64,000 bases of DNA from Chloroflexales bacterium ZM16-3 (GTDB lineage: Bacteria; Chloroflexota; Chloroflexia; Chloroflexales; Chloroflexaceae): the NCBI GenBank assembly GCA_004138175.2, contig RYFE02000005.1, forward strand, positions 176,618-240,617. The letters are read 5' to 3'. How positions within the stretch are numbered: position 1 is the stretch's first letter; each line of letters starts with the position of its first letter. The notes beneath the pieces were generated by a model. That model saw only the letters and a program-made list of their open reading frames with translations. It had not been told where the DNA came from and did no database searches. A program made the translations under genes and the position numbers. Shown here piece by piece: positions 6,962 to 16,058 of this stretch.

Positions 6962-8947
6962 GTGCGTGCAGATCGGATCGCCGATAATCTTGAGACACCG
7001 GAGAACATCGACTACTTTGTCTCGCTGCTCTGTTACGAGGCCCAGCAGGGATCGATCACTCAGGAGACGATCCAGACCTGCATCTATGCCGTGCGCGATG
7101 ATACCCGCAAGATTCAGCAGTGGTACAACGCCCTCGATGCGACGCGCAACCGGCTGCTCGTGCTGGCGCTGAACTTCTTCGACGGTATGGTAGATGACCA
7201 GTTCTTTGCCGCGCTTGAGAACCTGATTGATCGCGAGTGGTGCCGGCGTGATCCGAGCCTGCGCGGGCTGGATTACTACGACTTCGATCAGCTGGGGCGA
7301 TTCTTCGACTATGTCTCCACCACCGAAGGTCGGGCGATCAAGACGACGCTGCGCAATCAGCGTCAGAAGCTCTTGAAAGTAGCATGGAAGGGATATCGCC
7401 GGCATATTCTGAGCGCGCGCCCGGTCTTCTATGACCTGGTCAAACAATCTGTTGCCCAGCAGGCGAATAATTGGGAGCTGTATGGCAGTAGCGATCGCCG
7501 TGACCAGCTGCGCAAAGCCATTAGCGAGACGATCAGCGACATCGGGCTTGAGAGCAGCGCTGCGATTGAAGATGTCCTCCTGCATATGGCGGTCGACTCC
7601 CATGTCGGTATCCAGGCGGTTGCCGCACGAGCAGTGGCCGTTGGCGTGAGTACAACGCCTCGGAAGCGACCATTGCCCTCCTCACGCGTTGGATGACGGA
7701 CAAAGAGATTGAGAAGAGCATTAGCGCTTTTGTGCCCGAGGCCGAGAAAGAGCAGCAGGATGACCCGAAGACGTACCTCAAGGGCACCGTCGCCCTGGTG
7801 ATCGGCTTCGCAGCTCAGGCTGATCGGCCAAACAGAATGGATCGCAATCTATACAAATTATTGGAACAATTATCTACTGAAAGCAATGAATTAGTCCTGA
7901 TGAATCTGTGTAGACGAAGAAGACCCGCGCCGTAACCGGGGCCAACGATCCGGGCGCCCTAAGCAGGTGGGGCGGAGATCCCTGCTGGCTTGTGTGGCCC
8001 AGATCTATGGCGATCTGCCCTACGACGAGGTTCCCGGCGGCATCACCGTCGCAACTGCGTTTCAATGCTTGAAGGAGATCCTTGAGCTCGTCGATAACCA
8101 ACTGGTGCGCGAGCGTGCGCTGCGCTCAGCGATCGGGCTGTCCCGCGATCACTTCGCCCAGATGCAAGCGATTGTGCCGACAGTTACATCCGAAGAGATG
8201 GCGCAGATTGTGGACAAGCTCACCGAGATCTATCTTGACCAGCGCGCAAAGCTTGGGGGTGGCGAACGTCGCTGGTACCATAAGGGCACTGGCAGATACT
8301 ATCCGATCTGGCTCTCAAATCAGCCACGCCCGCTTACGGACATCGAGAACGAGATGCTCGAATGGATCCGTAATGATCGAAATGTGGTCGCACAGCAGAT
8401 CGGCGTACGCGCACTAGCCGCCTTCGTTCGCGAGTTCGACCTGGCTGAAGCGCGCCATGTAACGTCGCTGCGGCGCGCACAACAATCCCGGCAACGTATA
8501 GAACTACCGGAAGTCCTGGAATGGAGACGGTCCAGGGTTGGGCTATACTCACGCTCGCTGTATCACTGGTACATCATTCCGTGGCTTGTTGCGCCATTAT
8601 CGCGCCGCTACCGCTCGATTATCCGGGGTGTCCTGCCAGAGGTGCTGCTCCAATACCATACCAGTTACGATATTGTTCAGTTCCTGCTGGAAGACTGGCA
8701 GTTGCTCATCGACAAGGAGTTCCCGATCATCTCCCGCCACCTGGAGCGGGCCATCTTCTGGGATAGCTACCTGGGGCGATGGCTCCTGGGCGGCTCCTTA
8801 CTCCCGCCAGGGTATATAGTTACACACTTTATCTCGATGTCTTCGCCAGTAGTTTCGGGGTATCTCACCTGGCTGCTCTTGGTGCTGGTCGTTGTATGGC
8901 TGGGTGGGGATCTATTCCTCTGGTGGAAGTATGCTCGACGACGATAA
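6962..8947 (+). pseudogene. STAND-like helical/membrane protein, truncated and twice frameshifted
   Basis: Three consecutive frames read as one protein. The segments are 6962 to about 7635 (NLETPENIDYFVSLL, then LVLALNFFDGMVDDQFFAALE, like the winged-helix region after a STAND NTPase), about 7636-7905 (REYNASEATIALLTRWMTDKE, alpha-helical) and about 7908-8947. The last contains VDEEDPRRNRGQRSGRP and LLACVAQIYGDLP and ends in a hydrophobic membrane segment, YLTWLLLVLVVVWLGG. Joining them needs frame changes near 7635 and 7905. The P-loop domain expected at the N-terminus is missing: the frame is closed at 6947, next to the HTH promoter. The end overlaps the CHAT gene by 17 bp, so the two formed an operon. 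Sequencing error at the two shifts cannot be excluded. Confidence 0.6.
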
Positions 8948-10538
8948 TACGCGAACGTCTATTACCAGATTACTCGTCGACTTCTGGTGTGATCGCAAGC
9001 CAGAGCAGACGTTACTGCTCCAGGCATGCTGGCAGCTCGCGGACAAAGTTCTCGATAGTCTGCCTGCCAGGCAAGCTAACGATGTTTGCCGCATGCCGGA
9101 GCGGCACCAGGAGATCATTGCTGCAGCACTCGACCGACTGATCCAGGACGATCTGATCGCACGTTCGCTCGTAGGCACGCTTGCACAGGGAACCAGAGCG
9201 CCATCCTCCGGCCCACATATCACCGTCCACGGCGACCACAACCAGGTCACGCTGAGGCAGCAGACGGGATCGGTGAGCCAGGTGATGTACATCTCTGGTG
9301 AGCGTACCGCTCAATCGCAGGCGTCGCCAGCAGCACAGAGCGGCGGACAGGCTCCGCGAATCACTCTCCAGCTGACCCAACGCTCTGCCAGCCACATGGA
9401 GGTGCGCGCAATCGAGACGCCAACTATGGGTGAGGCGCGCATCGACACCCCTTTGCCGTACACGGATGATGAGTTGGTCGCGGTGCTAAAGGCGCTATCT
9501 TTCTATAGATCAGACGATGTAAAGAGGCTCACTCCACCACAGTCTGCCACGCTGGAAAGATTGGGCTTGCTGAGCGCGCCTGGATTTGATCGGCGGCGTC
9601 TGCTGCGCATGGTCGGCCAGAGACTATACGACACCCTGTTTGCGGGGAGGATTGGTGAAGCGTTTCGTGCTACCCTGAGTCTGCCGAGGCCACGGGGGAC
9701 GGCTATCCATCTTCAGCTCTGCTTTGACACCGATACGGTCACACTTGCGCGTTACCCCTGGGAAACGCTATACAATGATGGGCGTCATCTGGTTCAAGGA
9801 GCTCTGGTTGCGCTAACTCGCTACATCACCTACCCCCAGGCCATTCCGGCATTTGCTCTTACGCAGCCACCGCATGTGCTTTACCTGGCCCCCCGACCGC
9901 CTGCGCTACCCTACCTGCCGGCGGACGAGGATCTCCAGCACATGCGAACTGCTCTGGGCGATCTTGAGCGCCTGGGTCAGATCCAGATATCGCAACTTTC
10001 TCCACCTACCTTCAGGGCACTTCTGACCTATCTTTCTGAGCATCCGATCGATATTCTCCATTTTGACGGACACGGCAGCTTTGCCCGCCAGTGCCCACAT
10101 TGTCGTACACGCAACCACCCCCACATAACAGTGTGCGCCACTTGCCATACCAGCCTTACCATTATTCCTCCTGAAGGTTTCCTTGCGTTCGAGGACGAGA
10201 AGCGCGAGGCGGACTGGATTGATAGCTCAATGCTTGGCGGCGTACTGACCAATAGGTCGCTGCAATTAGCGCTCGTACTTGCATGTTCTAGCGGTATCGT
10301 GCGCGGCGAGACAGTATTTACCGGCGTAGGACCAGCCCTGATCGGCGCTGGTGTGCCGGCAGTCATTGCTGCGCAGGCCGACATTGAAAGCTCGTCTGCA
10401 ACGCTGTTTACCCAGGGTTTCTATCGGCGGCTAGTGCTAGGCGCCGACATTCCCACAGCGGTCAATGCAGGCCGCGACCTGTTGCTAACAGAGCAGACGT
10501 GGCACTTGCCGACCCTGTATATACGTAGTCGGCGGTAA
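8931..10538 (+). CDS. CHAT-domain (caspase-like) protease with internal zinc ribbon
   Basis: This 535-residue predicted cysteine protease starts at ATG 8931, overlapping the previous reading frame. Residues 1-87 form a helical domain (possible effector-associated adaptor). Residues 97-120 are short N/V-rich strands (HGDHNQV, GSVSQVMYI). The CHAT domain runs from about 145 to the end, with catalytic His in ILHFDGHG (H381) and catalytic Cys in VLACSSG (C452). Between them CPHC (388, 391) and CATC (402, 405) form a four-Cys zinc ribbon directly after the catalytic loop. CHAT proteases act in bacterial conflict systems after activation by a sensor NTPase. Here the candidate sensor upstream is broken. 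A Trypco2-like gene follows 30 bp later. Confidence 0.82.
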   Translation: MLDDDNTRTSITRLLVDFWCDRKPEQTLLLQACWQLADKVLDSLPARQANDVCRMPERHQEIIAAALDRLIQDDLIARSLVGTLAQGTRAPSSGPHITVHGDHNQVTLRQQTGSVSQVMYISGERTAQSQASPAAQSGGQAPRITLQLTQRSASHMEVRAIETPTMGEARIDTPLPYTDDELVAVLKALSFYRSDDVKRLTPPQSATLERLGLLSAPGFDRRRLLRMVGQRLYDTLFAGRIGEAFRATLSLPRPRGTAIHLQLCFDTDTVTLARYPWETLYNDGRHLVQGALVALTRYITYPQAIPAFALTQPPHVLYLAPRPPALPYLPADEDLQHMRTALGDLERLGQIQISQLSPPTFRALLTYLSEHPIDILHFDGHGSFARQCPHCRTRNHPHITVCATCHTSLTIIPPEGFLAFEDEKREADWIDSSMLGGVLTNRSLQLALVLACSSGIVRGETVFTGVGPALIGAGVPAVIAAQADIESSSATLFTQGFYRRLVLGADIPTAVNAGRDLLLTEQTWHLPTLYIRSRR

Positions 10539-10568
10539 AATCAGATGTTATAGATTAGGGAGGGAGCT

Positions 10569-10946
10569 ATGCGAGAGATTGGGCTTGATGAGGTTATCAA
10601 CCAGGTAAAGCGGGAGCTGTTAACGCCAAACCCGGCCGCAAAGGCGAATGACCCTTACCCGTTGTTCATGATCGACAAGATTGAGCTTGAGATCGCCACC
10701 CGCATCTCGGTGTCGGCTGATGGTTCTATCAAGTTTTCGGTGATTGGTGGAGCAGAGGCTGGTGTGGGTGTCTCCAGAAGCGAGGAGCGTTCGCACGTCG
10801 TGCGGGTCTCGCTCTCGCCAGTGCTCACCCGTGAGGAGTTGGTAGCGGAAGTGCTGAAAGATGAAAAGGTTCGTCAGATGGTATCGGTAGACTCGCAGCA
10901 CGCCTTTGTTCGTCATGATAACAGCCTTGGCGGAGAAGCAGAATAA
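10569..10946 (+). CDS. Trypco2-like protein (trypsin-co-occurring domain 2)
   Basis: This 125-residue protein opens with IGLDEVINQVKRELL, a helix typical of Trypco2 domains. It continues with paired strands FMIDKIELEIATRISVS and IKFSVIGGAEAGVGVS, ending in SHVVRVSLSPV. Trypco2 is known as a small domain next to proteases in NTP-dependent conflict systems; its biochemical role is unresolved. The ribosome site is AGGGAGG. It lies 30 bp after the CHAT protease gene and is very likely co-transcribed with it. The C-terminal 30 residues extend beyond the usual small domain. Confidence 0.68.
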   Translation: MREIGLDEVINQVKRELLTPNPAAKANDPYPLFMIDKIELEIATRISVSADGSIKFSVIGGAEAGVGVSRSEERSHVVRVSLSPVLTREELVAEVLKDEKVRQMVSVDSQHAFVRHDNSLGGEAE

Positions 10947-10957
10947 GCTGTAAGTAA

Positions 10958-11300
10958 CCCAAGGCTAAAGCTCTTGGGCTTTACCCTAGTCTACCGACGA
11001 GTCGGCATCCGGGTAGTATGGCGCACTTACGGGCGCCCTGCCGGGCGAACCCGGCAGCGATTGCACGTCGAAGGAACGTCACCTTCAACCTTTTACCCAT
11101 CGGAGGTTTCCCCGATGGAACCGCCAAGATTCAGGTGTTCATGTACCAACCGTTTGCCCTGCAATCCTTCGCGACAGGGTGCCTCGTACAGAACAATTGT
11201 ACCACAAATCAGCGTTTGATGCACCACAATGCGCTCAAGCGGGCTAAAGCGTGGGGCGTTCCTCCCAGCGCTCAAGCTGCTGGGCTTCCCGCCCTGAAGG
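10958..11300. mobile_element. Small IS200/IS605-like remnant with terminal hairpins
   Basis: The stretch starts with hairpin CCCAAG-GCTAAAGCT-CTTGGG (10958-10978). It ends with hairpin CCCAGC-GCTCAAGCT-GCTGGG (11264-11284) followed by TTCCCGCCCTGAAGGG. Such subterminal hairpins are typical of IS200/IS605 elements. Between them lie further stems: CCGAC/GTCGG (10994-11005), TGCCGGG-CGAA-CCCGGCA (11039-11056) and CCATCGG/CCGATGG (11097-11118). No transposase or TnpB frame survives. A third copy of the end hairpin is at 35451-35471 in the other orientation. Family assignment is inferred. Confidence 0.5.
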
Positions 11301-11521
11301 GTAAACATCAGTGAGCTTATCCCTTTTTGAAGCTATGGAAGGTGACGCTGCGCATGTCCTTACAGCAATCCATCGCCTAGTTGACGCGCAGCGCCCATCC
11401 GCGTACCATAGGTGAAGCCTTGCGCAAACTAATCGTGGAGCAGAGGATCTTAAAGCTCGACGAAAGTACTTTGGCTACATAGTTGGCTGCATTTTGATCA
11501 AAGGGCAAAATTAAACACGGA
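11301..11521. other. Remaining leader region of ettA inside the island end
   Basis: No gene is visible. The stretch is AT-richer than the genome average and contains TTTGGCTACATAGTTGGCT at 11470-11488, related to the repeats at 5283-5311. A convincing ettA promoter was not identified here. Confidence 0.45.
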
Positions 11522-11560
11522 TTTTTCTGCATCAGGAAGCCATAGAAGAGGTGTAATCGC

Positions 11561-11589
<29 letters not shown>
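11522..11589 (+). repeat. Right copy of the 68-bp ettA 5'-end repeat (attR-like)
   Basis: This copy covers the ettA leader, ribosome site, GTG start (11561) and the first nine codons, and is continuous with the intact gene. It is 63/68 identical to 5118-5185. Together they bound the island. Confidence 0.8.
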
Positions 11590-13234
<1,645 letters not shown>

Positions 13235-13239
13235 GGTGA

Positions 13240-13300
13240 ATAGCCGATAGCCGATAGCTTCTTGTCTATCGGCTATCGGCTATCGGCTATCGGCTATTTT
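13240..13300. repeat. Inverted heptamer repeat (TAGCCGA) after ettA
   Basis: Two and a half TAGCCGA units are followed by about four copies of the complementary TCGGCTA, ending in TTTT. The result is a long stem that can act as terminator. It is also a member of the 7-bp tandem repeat class seen across the window. Confidence 0.7.
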
Positions 13301-13324
13301 GAAACCCGCCCCGATAAAATAAAA

Positions 13325-13360
13325 GTCTCAGGAGGACAACCCCCTCCCTGAGACCTTTCT
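13325..13360 (+). terminator. Hairpin upstream of the pyrophosphatase gene
   Basis: GTCTCAGGAGG pairs with CCTCCCTGAGAC (one bulge), followed by CTTTCT. It lies between ettA and the pyrophosphatase gene and could terminate ettA or shape the leader of the next gene. Confidence 0.5.
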
Positions 13361-13385
13361 CCACGCAGCTGTTTGAAGGTACAAT

Positions 13386-14744
13386 ATGACAAACGTCCCT
13401 GATCAGATCTACGTTATCGGACACATCAACCCCGACACCGACTCGATTGTATCAGCGGTCGGCTACGCCTGGCTGCTCCAGCATCAGCATCCCGAGCAGC
13501 GCATCACGGCGGCGCGGGCAGGCCAACTCAACCCGCAGACGACATGGCTCTTTCATCGGCTTGAGAGCGACCCGCCGCTGCTCCTTGCCGACGCCTCGCC
13601 GCGCTTCTCTAGCGTGGCCCAGCGCTACGATACAACCACGCCGGACAGCCCGCTGCGCGAGGCGTGGACGATCGCCAACCGCACCGGCGGCGCGGCCCCG
13701 GTGGTCAACCCCGATGGCACGCCCTTCGGGCTGGTGACGGTGGCCAGCCTGTTTAACTTCCTGCGCGAGAAGGTGGGCATCCACGAGAGCGGCGGCGACC
13801 TGCGGGTGGCCGACCTGCTCACCCACCCCTCCCGCGAGGCATGCGACACAGACACCCCGCGCTTCCCGGCGTCTGGCCGCATCCGCGACGTGCTGCCGCG
13901 CATCCTGCGCGAGGAGCGCGACGAGTTCCTGGTGGTGGACGACCAGGGCTGCTACGCCGGGGTCTGCCGCCAGCGCGACGCGATGCGGCCAAGCCGTCTG
14001 AAGATTGTGCTGGTAGACCATAACGAGGCCGGCCAGGCGCTCGGCGCGCTGGACGAGGCCGATGTGATCGAAGTGCTCGACCACCACCGCCTGGGCAACC
14101 CGTCCTCAATGGTGCCGATCAAGTTCACTGTAGATATTGTCGGCAGCACCAGCACCCTGGTGACGGAGCGGATCGCCGACGCCGGCCTGAGCGCGCCACC
14201 CAAGATCGCTGGCATGCTCCTGGCCGGCATGATCTCCGACACGCTGCTCTTCACCTCGCCCACCACCACCGACCGCGACCGCCGGGCCTCCGAGCGGCTG
14301 GCCCGCTGGGCCTTTATGGGCGGCTCGCCGCTGGCCGGTGAGACGATCGAGAGCTATGGCCAGCAGATCCTGTCCGCCGGCGTCGATCTGTCCTCGCGCA
14401 ACGCGGCTGACCTCGTGCAGACCGACTTCAAGCGCTACGAGTCGGGCGGCTTTAAGTTCGCCGTCTCGCAGATCGAGCTCTCGAACTTCACCCAGTTCGA
14501 CGATCGTCTGAGCGAGCTGCGCAGCGCCCTGGAGGGCATGCGCACGGCCAACGGCCTGGACTTTGTGGTGCTGATGGCGACGAATGTGGTGGCCAGCTCT
14601 AGCCGACTGCTGCTCACCACCGAGCTGCCGCAGCTCGACAGCCTGCCCTACCCGCGCCGGATCGACGGCACCCGCGCCGCCGACGGCGTCGTGTCGCGCA
14701 AGAAGCAGCTGCTCCCGCAGCTGCTCAGCGCGCTGGAGGGGTAA
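13386..14744 (+). CDS. ppaC: Manganese-dependent (family II) inorganic pyrophosphatase with CBS domains
   Basis: This 452-residue DHH-superfamily enzyme hydrolyses pyrophosphate to phosphate in the cytoplasm, pulling biosynthetic reactions forward. Metal-binding motifs GHINPDTDS (N-terminus), VLVDHNE and VLDHHR are present, with the DHHA2 domain at the C-terminus (SRKKQLLPQL). Between the first and second motifs about 130 residues form paired CBS domains (SPLREAWTIANRTGG...PFGLVTVASL and GRIRDVLPRILRE...CYAGVCRQ). These bind adenine nucleotides and regulate CBS-PPases; no DRTGG domain is seen. The ATG follows a GAAGG ribosome site. Length is normal for CBS-PPases without DRTGG. A strong bidirectional terminator separates it from the next, convergent gene. 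Confidence 0.92.
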   Translation: MTNVPDQIYVIGHINPDTDSIVSAVGYAWLLQHQHPEQRITAARAGQLNPQTTWLFHRLESDPPLLLADASPRFSSVAQRYDTTTPDSPLREAWTIANRTGGAAPVVNPDGTPFGLVTVASLFNFLREKVGIHESGGDLRVADLLTHPSREACDTDTPRFPASGRIRDVLPRILREERDEFLVVDDQGCYAGVCRQRDAMRPSRLKIVLVDHNEAGQALGALDEADVIEVLDHHRLGNPSSMVPIKFTVDIVGSTSTLVTERIADAGLSAPPKIAGMLLAGMISDTLLFTSPTTTDRDRRASERLARWAFMGGSPLAGETIESYGQQILSAGVDLSSRNAADLVQTDFKRYESGGFKFAVSQIELSNFTQFDDRLSELRSALEGMRTANGLDFVVLMATNVVASSSRLLLTTELPQLDSLPYPRRIDGTRAADGVVSRKKQLLPQLLSALEG

Positions 14745-14765
14745 TCGGGGCTGTGCCCCAACTCT

Positions 14766-14820
14766 AAGCTGGTTCTGCTGCGGCGCGGCTACGCCGCGCC
14801 GCAGCAGAACCAGCTTTTTT
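14766..14820. terminator. Bidirectional intrinsic terminator
   Basis: A 22-bp GC-rich stem (AGCTGGTTCTGCTGCGGCGC paired with its complement) around a short loop is bounded by AA and TTTTTT. It sits between the convergent pyrophosphatase and STAS genes. Confidence 0.9.
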
Positions 14821-14822
14821 CC

Positions 14823-15896
14823 TCATCGCGCGAGGGCGGTCTCTAGATCGGGGAAGGTGTGGATGCCACTCAGGTCGATCCCCAGGCCGACGATAGTTTG
14901 GGCCACCTCGGGGCGGATGCCTACCAGCACCGAGTCGGCACCGAGCAGGCGGGCAGCCTGTATGGTCTGGATGATGCCATGAGCGACCTGGGTGTCGATC
15001 ACCGGCACGCCGGTGACATCGATCAGCAGGCGGCGGGCGCGGGTGCGCTCCAGCGTCGCCAGCGCGTGCTCGTGGAGCTGGCGGATGCGGGCGCTGTCGA
15101 GCGCGCCGACCAGCGGTAGCACCAGCGTGTCGTGGGCAACCGGCAGCAGCGGCACGCTCAGCTCGCGGATGGCCTCGCGCTGCTGCGCGACCTCCGAGAG
15201 CAGCTCATCCTGCTGCGCGGAGCGGGCCACGATCTCGTCAACGGCGCGCTGTAGCTCAGCGGTGCGGGCGGACACCTGATCCTCAAGCGTGATCTGGGAC
15301 TGTTGCAGCGCTATGTTAATCTGCTCGGCGTGCAGCAGCAGGTCAGTGATCCGGTGGTGGAACTGCCAGAGCAGGGCGAGCAGGGCCGCGCATATAAAGG
15401 GCTGGATCAGCGGTATCAGAATCTGCTCTGCCTCGGGTGGCGTCGGCAGATGGAGCGGATCTAGCCGGGCAATCAGGAGGAGTAGCAGATCGAAGGCCAG
15501 CGCCACCGCGATCACGCCGCGCATGGCCCGGCTATCGACAAATGGGAGGAGCGTCGCCACAACCAGCGGCGGTATTAGCACCATAACTAGCAGGGCCGCA
15601 GGGGTTGTCGCGGTGATCGCACACGCTCCGATCATCAGCGTCATGCCGAGCGTCATCACGCTCGCCCGCATCCCGACCCGGCTGAGCAGCAGGCGGGCCA
15701 GCGCCAGCCCGAGCAAGACGCCCACGTTGGTCGCCTGCATGATCAGTGCGATCTGACTCCGCTGTACGAACCAGAGGATCGCGCTCCCGATGATCGCGAT
15801 GATGACAACGCCGATCAGCCACAGCAAGTATGCCTCAAGCTGCTTGCGCTGATCGGTTTCGCTGTGAGGAGGCAGGGGAGAGAGAGGTACCGTCAT
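14823..15896 (-). CDS. Membrane-anchored STAS-domain protein (RsbR-like)
   Basis: This 357-residue protein starts MTVPLSPLPPHSE. I chose 15896 over the longer frame because the extra residues look non-coding. Residues 20-190 contain about six hydrophobic helices (LLWLIGVVIIAIIGSAILWF onward). A coiled coil (LEDQVSARTAELQRAVDEIVA) follows, then a C-terminal STAS domain with LPLVGALDSARIRQLHEHAL and RLLIDVTGVPVIDTQVAHGI. The threonine in IDVTGV occupies the place phosphorylated in RsbR proteins. RsbR-type STAS proteins are stressosome or anti-sigma partners. No RsbS/RsbT gene is adjacent, so partner and signal are unknown. Confidence 0.8.
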   Translation of the reverse strand: MTVPLSPLPPHSETDQRKQLEAYLLWLIGVVIIAIIGSAILWFVQRSQIALIMQATNVGVLLGLALARLLLSRVGMRASVMTLGMTLMIGACAITATTPAALLVMVLIPPLVVATLLPFVDSRAMRGVIAVALAFDLLLLLIARLDPLHLPTPPEAEQILIPLIQPFICAALLALLWQFHHRITDLLLHAEQINIALQQSQITLEDQVSARTAELQRAVDEIVARSAQQDELLSEVAQQREAIRELSVPLLPVAHDTLVLPLVGALDSARIRQLHEHALATLERTRARRLLIDVTGVPVIDTQVAHGIIQTIQAARLLGADSVLVGIRPEVAQTIVGLGIDLSGIHTFPDLETALAR

Positions 15897-15992
15897 AGGG
15901 GGGATCCTGTGGCCTTGCCGGGGTAGTGGTAGGAGTGCGCCAATGTTGCGCACACCCCATTGTATCAAATCACTAGATCACCGGCATGCACG

Positions 15993-16022
15993 AGTAGGGG
16001 CGCGTCGCGACGCGCCCCTACT
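15993..16022. terminator. Perfect 30-bp palindrome, likely terminator
   Basis: AGTAGGGGCGCGTCG is followed directly by its exact complement. It lies downstream of the minus-strand glycoside-hydrolase-like gene. A related stem (GAGGGGCGCGTC) is at 19026-19063, so this is a dispersed palindrome family. Confidence 0.6.
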
Positions 16023-16058
16023 GCCCCCAGACCCCAACTTCCGACACCTGCCCCCGGA

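Noticed and set aside
6905..7603. N-terminal extension of the minus-strand HTH gene (390-residue frame)
   Set aside because: This part is antisense to the STAND-like frame; the HTH gene has its own ribosome site, start and promoter at 6904-6954.
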